Shown here in pieces: positions 1 to 9,253 of a stretch of DNA of 64,000 bases. Numbering within the stretch: position 1 is the stretch's first letter; each line of letters starts with the position of its first letter. The notes under the pieces are model-generated. The model did no database searches. It saw only the letters and a list, made by a program, of their open reading frames with translations, and had not been told where the DNA came from. A program made the translations under genes and the position numbers. The stretch comes from Mucilaginibacter flavus (GTDB lineage Bacteria; Bacteroidota; Bacteroidia; Sphingobacteriales; Sphingobacteriaceae), in the NCBI RefSeq assembly GCF_030409315.1, contig NZ_JAUFPS010000024.1, positions 71,607 through 135,606 of the forward strand, read 5' to 3'.

Positions 1-708
1 GCTTACCGTAGTTATGGAGCTAACCAAACTCGCCTTTTTCTGGGTACCGTAAGCTACAACGGCAACCTCCTCAAGCGAGGTTTTATCGGCCCCCATTTGT
101 GCATCTATCTTATAAGTTCCGTTAGCTGATAAAGGAAAGGTTGCCAGTTCAAACTCCTGTGATTTTGATCCCACAAATGAAAAAACGATGGCAGTGTTAC
201 CCTCTTTTAGGTTTAAAGAATATTTACCGTCTGCATCTGATTGTGTACCAATGGCAGTACCTTTAACTTTAACGCTTACGCCGGGTAAGGTAAGTCCCTT
301 ATCGTCGGTAACAACACCCTGCACCTTTTTGGGGACTACCGCTTTTACGGGTTCCTTTTGCTGTGGAGGCGCTGCGGGCGCGGGTTCGCTTTTTTCAATT
401 ACTATGAGCTGGTCGCGCAGTACGTAACTAAGGTTTTTACCTTTTAAAAGCGTGGCAAAAACTTCTTTTAAATCGGCGCTTTTAAAATCAACGGAAACAA
501 CTTCTTTATCATTTAATAAATTGTTGCTGTAAAAAACAGTGAGTCCTGTTTGTTTTTTAATTGCTTTAAACACCTCGGCTAAGGTGGTATTAGCCTTTTT
601 GAGTGTTATTGGTCCCGTATTTTGCGCGTGTACCGCGCTATAGCAGGTTACCAATAAAAGAAAAATAAAGGGCAGTATTATCCGCCGGCAGAATAAAATT
701 CTCTCCAT
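1..708 (-). CDS. SusC/RagA-family TonB-dependent receptor, N-terminal part (cut by window edge)
   Basis: This reading frame is open from an ATG at 708 to base 1, giving the first 236 residues of an outer-membrane nutrient receptor. Residues 1-29 are a signal peptide ending near VHAQ. A secretin/TonB short N-terminal (STN) domain follows at about 35-105, then a carboxypeptidase-regulatory-like fold at about 128-205, and the plug begins at VAYGTQKK. The STN domain is the hallmark of SusC receptors that signal to a FecR anti-sigma factor, and a fecR gene and an ECF sigma gene lie directly upstream on the same strand. The substrate cannot be told; the SusD partner and enzymes would lie left of the window. 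The family is clear and the start codon is well placed before the signal peptide. Confidence 0.9.
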   Translation of the reverse strand, partial: MERILFCRRIILPFIFLLLVTCYSAVHAQNTGPITLKKANTTLAEVFKAIKKQTGLTVFYSNNLLNDKEVVSVDFKSADLKEVFATLLKGKNLSYVLRDQLIVIEKSEPAPAAPPQQKEPVKAVVPKKVQGVVTDDKGLTLPGVSVKVKGTAIGTQSDADGKYSLNLKEGNTAIVFSFVGSKSQEFELATFPLSANGTYKIDAQMGADKTSLEEVAVVAYGTQKKASLVSSITTVS

Positions 709-894
709 ATTTATTGGGTTTATAATTTGGTTTCTTCTAAGACCCGGTTTGAGAAAATCGGGTGAAGGGGAAATAAAAAAAGATTATCTTTTTTTATTTT
801 TAGCTATACAAACAGCCATAAAGAACAATTAATCAAATGGTTTGATAGCAAAGTCACAACACTAAGGCGGTGGGCAAATTCTTAAAGTATTGTA

Positions 895-2034
895 TTATTT
901 GATGTGCAAAACACCATCTGCAAAAGATGTTTTTACCCCTGCCGATGTTTTGATATTTTGAATAAAAACTTCAATGGGCCTGTTTTTTTCAATAGCGCCG
1001 CTAAAGGCCTCATGCGCCTTGGCCGGATCATCAAAAACAACCTTTACATCAAACCAGCGCGAAAGCACTTCACCAATGTCCTGTAGTTTGGTATCATGAA
1101 AATAATAGATATCATGCATCCAGGCCAGTTCAACATCGGCCTCAAATGGCTGGGTTAAAAAACCTTTACCCGCGGCATAAACGGCCTGGTAACCCGGTTG
1201 TAATAACACCTTAGGTGTATTTGCACTGTTAGTGGTTACAGAACCTTCAACCAATGATGTTGTGGTAACATCCTGCTTATAAGTATTTACATTAAACTGG
1301 GTACCCAATACTTTAATATCGGTTTGATTGGTATGCACTATAAAAGGTAGCGCCTTGTTTTTTGCCACTTTAAAAAACGCCTCACCGCTTAAATACACAT
1401 CTCTTGTTTGGCCGGTAAAAGCAAAGGGAAAGCGCAGGCTTGATGCTGAGTTCATCCAAACTTCGGTACCATCAGATAAAACTATCTGGTAATTTAATTT
1501 AGGCGGAATCATCAACGTGCTCCACTCCTGGGTTTTGGTATTGGCCAACTGGTAGCTTAAGCCATTGCTGCCTTTTTTTAGGTTAGCGAAGGAGGTGCTT
1601 ATAATCCGTTTGCCAGTGTCAGATAAATTGATGCGCTGCCCATTTGCCATTTGTAATTCTATGGCGGGTTTGTTGGATACCTTTTTTAAAGTCAAACCGC
1701 CGGTAACCTGTTTGGGCTGCCAGTAAAAGAAAAGCCCTATGCTAATGCACAGTAAGGCAGCTATTGAAATCCACTTGGTTATACCGCTACGCCTGGAGCC
1801 TATCGGCCTGACGTTTGAAATTTGAGGCGCTATTTTATCCCATGCACTATTTTCATCAATATTGTTAAAAAAGGTTTGGCTGGTGTTAAGCTCCTGCTGC
1901 ATTTTATCCCACATTTGCTTCACCTGCTCATCATGCTGTATGGCGGTTTCAAGCAAACTATCATCCTCGGCACTAATTGTACCGGTAACCCGTTCAATGA
2001 TTAGCTCCTGTATATATGTTTTATTATATGCCAT
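895..2034 (-). CDS. FecR-family anti-sigma factor
   Basis: 379 residues. Residues 1-80 form a cytoplasmic sigma-binding region, a single membrane segment lies at about 88-105 (ISIAALLCISIGLFFYW), and the periplasmic FecR domain follows, with the typical VWMNSASSLRFP and GEAFFKV motifs and a C-terminal DUF4974-like region. In this family the periplasmic part senses the STN domain of a loaded SusC receptor and releases the ECF sigma factor. It lies 36 bp after the sigma gene and about 190 bp before the STN-bearing receptor at the left edge, so the three probably form one sensing cascade. That pairing is inferred from order and orientation. Confidence 0.93.
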   Translation of the reverse strand: MAYNKTYIQELIIERVTGTISAEDDSLLETAIQHDEQVKQMWDKMQQELNTSQTFFNNIDENSAWDKIAPQISNVRPIGSRRSGITKWISIAALLCISIGLFFYWQPKQVTGGLTLKKVSNKPAIELQMANGQRINLSDTGKRIISTSFANLKKGSNGLSYQLANTKTQEWSTLMIPPKLNYQIVLSDGTEVWMNSASSLRFPFAFTGQTRDVYLSGEAFFKVAKNKALPFIVHTNQTDIKVLGTQFNVNTYKQDVTTTSLVEGSVTTNSANTPKVLLQPGYQAVYAAGKGFLTQPFEADVELAWMHDIYYFHDTKLQDIGEVLSRWFDVKVVFDDPAKAHEAFSGAIEKNRPIEVFIQNIKTSAGVKTSFADGVLHIK

Positions 2035-2070
2035 TATTTGTAAGACCTTATTATATATAAAACGGGTGAA

Positions 2071-2601
2071 TTATTTAACACTTTTTAACCCTTCCTTTAA
2101 AGCGCGCACCGCCAGCTTTAAATGAGTTTTTAAGGAGTTAATACTAATACCCATTTCCATGGCTGCATCCGTGTACTTTTTATTTTGATAATGCACCAGT
2201 GTAAAGGCTTGCATACGCTGCACCGAAAGATCAGCCAATAATTTTTCGGGATAAATTTGCGGGGCAACAACCACATCTTCTTCTACTTCGCTGAGCGTAT
2301 AGCCATAATCAACTAATTTTTTCTGCACCCTTGTTTCTGCTTCCATCTTTTTTAAGCACCGGTTACGAATGGCAGTGGTTAAATAAGCTTTTAACGACGA
2401 GTTGATGTTGTGATACAACTGCCTTTCCCAAAGATCAATAAAAAAACCCTGAACAACATCTTCGGCATCCATTTCATCTTTTAAAACATAAAAAGCGGTT
2501 ACGATAAGCAGCTTGTAATACTTTTTAAAAAGCACTTCAAACACCTCCCGATTGCCCGTTTTTAACTGCTCAATAATTTGAGCGTCACCTAAATTTTCCA
2601 T
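2071..2601 (-). CDS. ECF (sigma-70 family) RNA polymerase sigma factor
   Basis: 176 residues from the ATG at 2601 (MENLGDAQIIEQL), which is where homologous ECF factors begin. An in-frame ATG at 2679 would add 26 residues unlike the family and is less likely. Region 2 is seen in the YKLLIVTAFYVLKDEMDAEDVVQ stretch (core part DEMDAEDVVQ) and region 4 near the C-terminus in KYTDAAMEMGISINSLKTHL, a helix-turn-helix. It should direct transcription of the adjacent receptor locus when released by FecR. The gene starts the sigma-fecR-susC series. Confidence in family is high; the target promoters are unknown. Confidence 0.92.
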   Translation of the reverse strand: MENLGDAQIIEQLKTGNREVFEVLFKKYYKLLIVTAFYVLKDEMDAEDVVQGFFIDLWERQLYHNINSSLKAYLTTAIRNRCLKKMEAETRVQKKLVDYGYTLSEVEEDVVVAPQIYPEKLLADLSVQRMQAFTLVHYQNKKYTDAAMEMGISINSLKTHLKLAVRALKEGLKSVK

Positions 2602-2985
2602 GAAATGAACTATAACTGGTTTATAATAAAGCCGATTGAATTGCTTATCAAAAGCCAATGTAGAAATTTTTATTGTCAAAACAACAATTATTTAAACAAT
2701 TTTTTCAATTCCTATCCGTTTTAAAACCCGTACCTAAGTCAGCATTTTTCGAGGATTCATTGGTAAAATCATAGCTAAAAATATTTTATAATACCCTTAT
2801 CAAGTTACAATCATTGATTAAAATAATGCCTTTTTAATCCGGAAGCCATATGTATTTTTAATGTATTTTAAACACTTAAATATCAAATTATAAGCTATAA
2901 CGAATTGTTAACTGCAAAAACGGAAGCCCTATAAAGAGATCGCTTTTAAACATTTCAGCACAACGTGAGATTTTTCCATGCGGAC

Positions 2986-3219
2986 AATAGGTAGTCGCTA
3001 TGCGAAATGCCATTAAGTTAAGAGATTGACAAGTTGCTCCATGGGAGCAAAAGCTTTGTAGTATACGGGAATTAAGATTTTTTGCGTGCCGTAGGTACGC
3101 TACTCAGGTTTCGTACCTACGGCACGGAGCGCTATTTCTTGTTTTTTCTACAAAGCTTTATCTCCTACGGGGAAAAAAGCTTAATTTAACAACATTGCCA
3201 CATTGCGGCTATCTATTTG
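2986..3219. repeat. Long imperfect palindrome in gene-free stretch
   Basis: This lies in a gene-free stretch (2602-3441). A perfect 15-bp inverted repeat (3085-3099 CGTGCCGTAGGTACG with 3112-3126, 12-nt loop) is nested in a second perfect pair (AAGCTTTGTAG at 3051-3061 with 3148-3158). Weaker outer arms lie near 2986-3009 and 3193-3219. The nested arms resemble a miniature palindromic repeat or a non-autonomous element. No ORF, terminal direct repeat or transposase was recognised. The rest of the stretch is AT-rich with nothing else seen. Confidence 0.55.
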
Positions 3220-3441
3220 TAGAACAAATATTTCATTTTTTTGCTCCTCAGGATGTTAACCATGAAAAAATATAAACAATTGATTATCAATTATTTATTA
3301 AGAAATATATCTAAAATGTGTTAAGTTATGTTAACCCTATTTAAATGCGTTTGCCCTGCCCAGCATCCATGAAGAAGAAAAAAGGGCCGGGGAAAATTAT
3401 TGAAAATTTACCCGCAGCCCTGCCAATATACAATAATTAAG

Positions 3442-3513
3442 AGGCGTGAGGACGGGTTCGAACCGTCGTAAAAGGTTTTGCAGACCCCCGCCTAACCACT
3501 CGGCCACTCCGCC
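3442..3513 (-). tRNA. tRNA-Cys (anticodon GCA), atypical acceptor stem
   Basis: The minus strand folds as a cloverleaf: D stem GCC/GGC, anticodon stem GGGGT/ACCTT with loop CTGCAAA (anticodon GCA), a 4-nt variable loop, and T arm GACGG-TTCGAAC-CCGTC. CCA is not encoded. The 5' acceptor strand is GGCGGAG but the 3' strand reads CTCACGCC instead of the expected CTCCGCC, so one A (plus-strand base 3447) is bulged. The gene lies just beyond the terminator of the susCD operon on the same strand. Confidence 0.85.
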
Positions 3514-3515
3514 TT

Positions 3516-3557
3516 AAAAAAAAGCCGGCTATACCCAAAAAGGAATATAGCCGGCTT
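3516..3557 (-). terminator. Rho-independent terminator of the tlpA-susC-susD operon
   Basis: A perfect 12-bp stem (AAGCCGGCTATA at 3522-3533 with its complement at 3546-3557) is followed on the minus strand by a run of T (complement of the A run 3516-3523). It starts 5 bp past the susD stop codon and ends 2 bp before the tRNA-Cys gene. Confidence 0.85.
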
Positions 3558-3562
3558 GGTAT

Positions 3563-5008
3563 TTAATTTACATCAAACCAAAGTTTGGTGGTTAATACAT
3601 CGGCACCCTGGGCGGCAACGGCGGCGTTGTAACTGCTGCCGTTTAATGATTGCTCGGTGCCGGGGTAAATAAACCTTACCGGTATTTTACCGTTAAGCGT
3701 ACCCGCTACAGCTGGCTGTAGTTGCGGATAATCCAGCCTGCGCCATTCGGCAAAAGCTTCCAATCCCTGGGCAAAAAGCGCTATCCACTTTTGCTCGCCA
3801 ATTGATTTTTTGTAGTTGGTTGCATCGTATTGCACAGCCGGTAAGGCGGTGTAAGTGGCAACATCGGCATCGGCAATGCTGTATTGTTTTAACGAAGCTG
3901 TTACGGCTTGTTTGTACAAATCGGCAGCATTCTCAGTAGTAAATCCGCGGGCCGCGGCCTCCGCCCTGTCAAACAATACTTCGGCATAGCTAATGATTAC
4001 GGCAGGCGCGTGTGGCGCCCTGAAATAGCTACCCGGTTTTGATGTTTTGGTAAAGCCCAGGCTGCTGGCATCGCCAACCAATAAACCGTTTGGTATACCT
4101 ACGTAACCTTGCGGGGTTGCATCCTGCGTTTTGCTTACATAAACGGGCAAACGCGGATCATTCAAAGCGGTAAGTTTATCAACCGTAGTTTTGCTAACGC
4201 GATAATCATCGCGCGTATCAAACAGGTTACTTACCGGGTTTTGGTTAGGCGAATCAACGTAAACCAATTGGGCTATCTCTGCATTAGAACTGATGTAAGC
4301 CCCACCTTCTGCCTGAATATCGGCCAAAACCTGTTTTGCTTTTGCAGGTTCCCTATCGGCAATACGTAACGCGATACGCAGACGTAACGAGTTTGCAAAC
4401 TTTTTCCAAAGAGCAATATTGTTGCCATATATTACATCGCCTGCAATGGCTTTACCAGCCGGGTCAAGCGCCGTTTGGGCCGCCTTTAAATCATCTAACA
4501 GGGCGAAATAAACATCCCTTTGATTATCATATGCCGGGGTAAGGTACTGATCGATACTTACCGCCTGTTTGTAAGGGACGTTACCGTAGGCATCTGTTAG
4601 TAATGTAAACACCCATGAACGCAGCACCAATGCCACGCCTTTATAATTGGTGTTGGCTTGCGCGTCGGCCAGTTTAATGATCTGGTTAAAGTTTACGATG
4701 CTTTTTGAGTAGCCAACGGTCCACAATTCCTGGAATGCGCTGTTTGTTAAAATATACCTGTCGGGATCTGTATACTGAATTTTGGCCCAGTACTGCACAA
4801 ACAATAAACTCGATTCCATGGTATTGGCAACACCCCAGTAGGTATCGGCAGTTGCCTTTGTAGCGGCCGTAAGCAAATAATCTGGCTGCGCAACCTGCGA
4901 ATTGTTGGGGTTTTGGTTAATTTTTACCAACTCCTTTTTGCACGAGGCCGCGGAAAATAACAGCGCCCCCGATAATAGTATACTTGTATATTTAATTTTC
5001 ATGATCAT
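3563..5008 (-). CDS. SusD/RagB-family lipoprotein (SusD-like_2 type)
   Basis: 481 residues. The N-terminus is a lipoprotein signal ending in SAASCKK, so the mature protein should be lipid-anchored and surface exposed at the outer membrane. The body has the TPR-rich SusD fold, with the family motifs YWGVANTMESSLLFVQYWAK early and EQKWIALFAQGLEAFAEWRR late. It binds substrate and closes over the SusC channel. Its ATG shares the A of the susC stop codon (TAATG), indicating translational coupling; an ATG two codons later is an alternative start. Because of the upstream SAM riboswitch, the Cys-codon leader and the sulfatase neighbours, the ligand is inferred to be an organosulfur compound rather than a glycan; no glycoside hydrolase lies here. 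Confidence 0.9.
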   Translation of the reverse strand: MIMKIKYTSILLSGALLFSAASCKKELVKINQNPNNSQVAQPDYLLTAATKATADTYWGVANTMESSLLFVQYWAKIQYTDPDRYILTNSAFQELWTVGYSKSIVNFNQIIKLADAQANTNYKGVALVLRSWVFTLLTDAYGNVPYKQAVSIDQYLTPAYDNQRDVYFALLDDLKAAQTALDPAGKAIAGDVIYGNNIALWKKFANSLRLRIALRIADREPAKAKQVLADIQAEGGAYISSNAEIAQLVYVDSPNQNPVSNLFDTRDDYRVSKTTVDKLTALNDPRLPVYVSKTQDATPQGYVGIPNGLLVGDASSLGFTKTSKPGSYFRAPHAPAVIISYAEVLFDRAEAAARGFTTENAADLYKQAVTASLKQYSIADADVATYTALPAVQYDATNYKKSIGEQKWIALFAQGLEAFAEWRRLDYPQLQPAVAGTLNGKIPVRFIYPGTEQSLNGSSYNAAVAAQGADVLTTKLWFDVN

Positions 5009-8000
5009 TAAAATTTAAGGTTGATGTTAAAGCCAATGTTACGTACAGTTGGCAGGGTAAGGTCTTCTAAACCTTGACCATTGCCCGAGTTAAAGGCCGT
5101 TTCAGGATCGATGTTTGGCGCGTTTTTATGGATGATCCACAGGTTACGACCAACCAATGATACGGTTGCCCCCTGGAAACCAATACGTTTAACCAATCCC
5201 GATGGGAAAGTGTATCCCAACTTAACCTCGCGTAGTTTAATATATGATGCATCATAAACAAATGCCTCATCAACATTGGTAAAGCCTTTGTAGTATGATT
5301 GCGCGGGCAGTATAGTGGTATTAGCTGTACCATCGGCCTTTACACCCTTAAATATCACCCCGTCGTTATAAACGGTAACACCCGCCGGCGCGCTGCCGCT
5401 TACCTGTACCGCTGTACCCGAGGTATTGTTACCAGGGTAGTAATAGCTTAAGCCGCCATTAGCCGCGCCACGGCCCGGCAGGGTTGACGCCAATACACCC
5501 GTATAAGTGCCCGTACGATTGGTATTAGAATAAATTGAACCACCAAAACGGGCATCAACCAAAAAGCTAAGGTTAATACCTTTGTAGCTAAAGCTATTAT
5601 TGATGCTACCCAACCAGTTAGGTGTAAATTTGCCCAGGTATTGTTTGGTTGGATTGATAACCGGTGTGCCATTAGCCGCAACCACAATTTGGCCCGACGC
5701 GTTACGCTGATAAGCGTTACCGTATAATGTACCATAAGGCTGACCAAGAGCGGCCAAAACCTGCACCGTACGATCACTACCCAACACGATGCTTTGAAGC
5801 CTGCCTTCGTCATCAAGTTTGGCTACTTTGCTGCGGTTTAATGAGTAGTTGGTGGTAACATCCCAGGTAAAATCTTTTGATTTTATTGGTGTAATACCTA
5901 ATTGTACCTCAACACCTTTATTATTGATACGGCCGCCGTTAATCACTTTTTGGCTGTAGCCGGTTGCCGGGCTTACATCAACTGTTAATATCTGGTTTAC
6001 GCTATTGGTATTGTAAGCGCTCACATCCAGGTGTACCCTATCCTGGAAAAATCCTAACTCAAAACCAGCTTCGGCAGATGTGGTAGTTTCTGGTTTAAGT
6101 TTGCTGTTTAAATCAATACTTGGCGAGCTTTGTTGCGGGCTGGCACCAAATGGCGCGGTAAAGGTGTAAGCATTAATTAACTGGTATGGCGTTGTAGCCT
6201 TACCCACTTTTGACCAGCCACCTCTTAGTTTGGCATAAGTTAACACATCACTTTTAATATCCAACGCTTCTGATAGCACCAAACTACCGTTTACTGATGG
6301 GTAGAAGTAAGAAAGGTTAGCAGCAGGCAATGTTGACGACCAATCATTACGCCCGGTTAAGTTAATAAACGCGTAATTACGAAAACCAACCTGTGCCGAT
6401 GCGAAGTAGCTATAGGTTTTAAGCTTACCATAGTAATTTGACGACACTAATGGATCGCGGGAGTTACTTAAGGTGTACAAACCTGCAACTGCCAATTTTG
6501 GTGCTACCTGGTCGTTTTGCTCATTTAAAATGGTGCTGATGTTGCCACCACCCAAAACATCTAATGAGAAATCATTATTTAGTTTTTTGGTGTATTGCAA
6601 ACGACCTTCGGTATTGGTTTCGTTTACGGTGTAAGCATCTTCCTCATATGAACCAAAAGGCGTACCGTTGGTGCCATAGGCTACTTTAATTTTACGGCGG
6701 TCGTTATAATAATCGGTACCGGTACGGAAATTAGCCGACAGGCCTTCGATTATCTTGTAGTTTAACTCAACACTACCAATAATCCTGTTTTTGTGCTGCC
6801 CTACGGTGTTTTCATAAGCCAACCAGTATGGGTTGCTGTAGTAGCTATTGTTCCAGTTAAAAGTGTTGCCATTGGCATCCTTGTAGTTTTTTAACTGGCT
6901 CACATCAACCTGCCTGCCAAACCAGGTGAATTGCAACATGGTACTGGTGGCCCGTTTACCACCCGCGCCCGGCAGGTTATCGGCATCGTCTTTAATGTAA
7001 TTGGCAATGGTAGTAACCGTTAATTTAGGACTAAGCTTAAAAGTAGAGTTCAGCAAAAACGAATTACGGCCTTGTGATGTATTTGGGATGATGCCCGTTT
7101 GATGCAGGTTATTGTATGATAAGCGATAATCGGCTTTATCGGTGCTGCCGGCTAAAGCCACACCATTATTTAAAGTAACACCTGTTTTAAAAAAATCCTT
7201 AACGTTATCCGGATGGGCCACAAATGGTACAGCCACACCGTTTGAATTAAACTGCGGAATAAGCGAACCATCTAATGCCGGGCCCCAGCTTTCGTCAACA
7301 CCATCGTTAACGCCGCCGCCCTTGCCATCAACATAGCTAAACTTGCCATTTGATCCCTGGCCGTATTGGTTTTGGTATTTTGGCAACACCTGTACATTTG
7401 AAAAACTGGTATTTGAGTTTACATTGATACCAAGGCCTTTAGTGCCTTTGCCTGTTTTGGTTTTGATGAGGATAACACCGGCAGCCGCACGGTAACCGTA
7501 AAGCGCCGCCGCGTTGGGGCCTTTAAGTACACTTACCGATTCAATATCTTCGGAGTTCAGATCGGCTATCGCGTTAGCAAAATCCCTTGAACCGTTGGTG
7601 CCTAAAAACTGTGAGTTATCAACTATAGTTCCATCAACCACAAATAAAGGTTGATTGTTGCCTGCAATAGATGTTTCGCCACGAATGATAATACGTGATG
7701 AGCCCATATCGCCCTGGCTATTGGTAACCTGCACACCGGCAATTTTACCGGCAAGCGCGTTTACCAGGTTAGTTTCCTTGGCTTCTGATATCTCCTTTGA
7801 TTTTAAACCCTGAACAGAGTAGCCTAATGATTTTTTATCTTTTGAAATATTGAGGGCAGTGATCACTACCTCATTAAGGGAGTTGGCGGCATCTACCAAT
7901 ACAATTTGCAAATTGGTTGAATTGGCGTTTACGGTTACTTCCTGGCTTACAAAGCCAAGGTAGGTTACCTTCAATACCTCGTTAATATTAGCGTCAATAG

Positions 8001-8190
8001 TAAAGCGGCCTTCTGTATTGGTTTGGATGCCCCTGGTGGTACCTTTTACAGATACGCTTACACCAGGCAGCGGCAAGCCATCGGCTTTGGCGGTTACCAC
8101 CCCGCTTATTTTAACAGATTGCGCCGCAACCGTTAGGGTAACAAAAAATGGCAGCAGGAATGCCAATAACAGTTTGTAATTTTTAAACAT
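5008..8190 (-). CDS. SusC/RagA-family TonB-linked outer-membrane transporter (no STN domain)
   Basis: 1060 residues, normal for the family. Signal peptide 1-23 (ends VAAQ), carboxypeptidase-like domain about 27-105, plug from about 115 (NALAGKIAGVQV, then GSSRIIIRGETSI), then a 22-strand-type barrel ending in the usual aromatic region (FNINLKF). There is no STN domain, so control is not by FecR signalling; instead a small Cys-rich leader ORF sits about 200 bp upstream and a SAM-I riboswitch lies ahead of the operon. It pairs with the overlapping susD gene. It is inferred to import a sulfur-containing nutrient, using TonB energy. Confidence 0.93.
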   Translation of the reverse strand: MFKNYKLLLAFLLPFFVTLTVAAQSVKISGVVTAKADGLPLPGVSVSVKGTTRGIQTNTEGRFTIDANINEVLKVTYLGFVSQEVTVNANSTNLQIVLVDAANSLNEVVITALNISKDKKSLGYSVQGLKSKEISEAKETNLVNALAGKIAGVQVTNSQGDMGSSRIIIRGETSIAGNNQPLFVVDGTIVDNSQFLGTNGSRDFANAIADLNSEDIESVSVLKGPNAAALYGYRAAAGVILIKTKTGKGTKGLGINVNSNTSFSNVQVLPKYQNQYGQGSNGKFSYVDGKGGGVNDGVDESWGPALDGSLIPQFNSNGVAVPFVAHPDNVKDFFKTGVTLNNGVALAGSTDKADYRLSYNNLHQTGIIPNTSQGRNSFLLNSTFKLSPKLTVTTIANYIKDDADNLPGAGGKRATSTMLQFTWFGRQVDVSQLKNYKDANGNTFNWNNSYYSNPYWLAYENTVGQHKNRIIGSVELNYKIIEGLSANFRTGTDYYNDRRKIKVAYGTNGTPFGSYEEDAYTVNETNTEGRLQYTKKLNNDFSLDVLGGGNISTILNEQNDQVAPKLAVAGLYTLSNSRDPLVSSNYYGKLKTYSYFASAQVGFRNYAFINLTGRNDWSSTLPAANLSYFYPSVNGSLVLSEALDIKSDVLTYAKLRGGWSKVGKATTPYQLINAYTFTAPFGASPQQSSPSIDLNSKLKPETTTSAEAGFELGFFQDRVHLDVSAYNTNSVNQILTVDVSPATGYSQKVINGGRINNKGVEVQLGITPIKSKDFTWDVTTNYSLNRSKVAKLDDEGRLQSIVLGSDRTVQVLAALGQPYGTLYGNAYQRNASGQIVVAANGTPVINPTKQYLGKFTPNWLGSINNSFSYKGINLSFLVDARFGGSIYSNTNRTGTYTGVLASTLPGRGAANGGLSYYYPGNNTSGTAVQVSGSAPAGVTVYNDGVIFKGVKADGTANTTILPAQSYYKGFTNVDEAFVYDASYIKLREVKLGYTFPSGLVKRIGFQGATVSLVGRNLWIIHKNAPNIDPETAFNSGNGQGLEDLTLPTVRNIGFNINLKF

Positions 8191-8384
8191 AATAATTTAA
8201 TGTTGATTAGTTTTTAATAACAATACCCGTGCGGCAAAGCATAGCCAATAACCTTTGGGCATGGCAAGCCCAGCTATAGCATTTTTAAAGCACCGGTAAA
8301 GAAAATTGATTGGGAATTGATAGTTAAACGGCAGGCAGCAAGCTGCAGCAGGCAACCTTACCTAATTAACTATGGCTGTTGGGA

Positions 8385-8483
8385 TTAACAGCAACACCGC
8401 ATGCTTTGCATAAAAGCATAAACAGGCAATGTAGTTTGTTTGGCAGGGGAAATGTTGTGTAAAAGTGTACTTGTTGTTTTCAT
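8385..8483 (-). CDS. Candidate Cys-codon leader peptide (32 aa, ends MRCCC) upstream of susC
   Basis: A short ORF in the 375-bp gap between tlpA and susC. It starts ATGAAAACAACA at 8483 and ends with codons ATG CGG TGT TGC TGT TAA. Three consecutive Cys codons directly before the stop are what a ribosome-stalling attenuator for cysteine needs. A TATATTTA sequence (complement of 8491-8498) lies 7 bp upstream of the ATG and could be a weak -7 box, but the ORF may equally be co-transcribed from the tlpA promoter. A second, unrelated ORF with the same ending lies upstream of the sulfatase (13346-13435). Downstream, before susC, are GC-rich potential hairpins near 8257-8271 and 8332-8351. Function is inferred only. 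Confidence 0.6.
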   Translation of the reverse strand: MKTTSTLLHNISPAKQTTLPVYAFMQSMRCCC

Positions 8484-8565
8484 AACAATTTAAATATAGA
8501 ACGTAAAGCTGGTATTGTGTAGCAGCCTCTGCCTGTAAAAGCGCAGCTGCCCAATGTTATTTTAA

Positions 8566-9129
8566 TTATAACGACGCGGTTTTATTGTTAACCAAAGCAT
8601 CAACAGCCTTTAACATAGATGCAAATTCCTGGGTGTCATATAAACGGGTGAGGTAAACTATTTTACCATCCTTATTGATAACCACGTTACGGGTTACACC
8701 ACTTTTTTTGTTGGCAAACAGGCCGAAAATATCGGCTCCGGGATCAAGTGCCAAAGGGTAGCTGATCTTCATTTCCTGGTGAAAACCCTTCACTTTTTCA
8801 AGCGGCTCATCACGGTCTACGCCAATTAGTACCAGGCCTTTGTCTTTATAGGCTTGCCAAACATCTTTTTCAAGATGGGGCATTTCCTGGCGGCATACGC
8901 TACACCAGCTTGCCGTAAATTGTAAAATAACTACCTTGCCGCGCAGGGCTTTTAATGAAGTAGTGGTACCATCGGCAAGTTTAAGCTCAAAGTTTGACGG
9001 GGCCTGATCGCCAACTTTTACAATGTAACCACGATCGTCGTTGGCTGTAGCCGATGGCGTTGTTTGTGCCAAAGCAACCGTTGCGGTTATTAATAATGAG
9101 CAGGCAATAAGTAAATGTTTAATATTCAT
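8566..9129 (-). CDS. TlpA-like periplasmic thiol-disulfide oxidoreductase
   Basis: 187 residues from the ATG at 9129 (MNIKHLLIACSLL); an ATG six codons upstream is possible but spoils the signal peptide. After a Sec signal ending ATVALAQ, the protein has an AhpC/TSA-thioredoxin fold with active site WCSVC preceded by VVILQFTAS and a cis-Pro loop region GVTRNVVI. Members reduce disulfides or act on redox partners in the periplasm. It is the first gene after the SAM riboswitch and is followed by a leader ORF and susC-susD, so it may act on cysteine-containing or disulfide-linked substrates taken up by that pair. That link is inference from position. Confidence 0.88.
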   Translation of the reverse strand: MNIKHLLIACSLLITATVALAQTTPSATANDDRGYIVKVGDQAPSNFELKLADGTTTSLKALRGKVVILQFTASWCSVCRQEMPHLEKDVWQAYKDKGLVLIGVDRDEPLEKVKGFHQEMKISYPLALDPGADIFGLFANKKSGVTRNVVINKDGKIVYLTRLYDTQEFASMLKAVDALVNNKTASL

Positions 9130-9253
9130 AACAATAAATTTTAGCACCGCATTTTAACGGCCAATAAATGTTCATGAATTTTAATTAAGAAGGAAGATTA
9201 ACTAAGGAGAAGACATAACGACCAGCCGTAAGCTGTGCAATAATTTTGCGAAC

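Noticed and set aside
188..427. Plus-strand ORF inside the left-edge susC gene
   Set aside because: Antisense to a clear STN/carboxypeptidase-like coding frame, with no recognisable domain of its own.
2602..2679. Longer N-terminus of the left ECF sigma factor
   Set aside because: The extra 26 residues are unlike the family; the ATG at 2601 fits known starts.
8257..8271. Short GGGC/GCCC hairpin before susC as an intrinsic terminator
   Set aside because: Only four paired bases and no T run; cannot be called a terminator.
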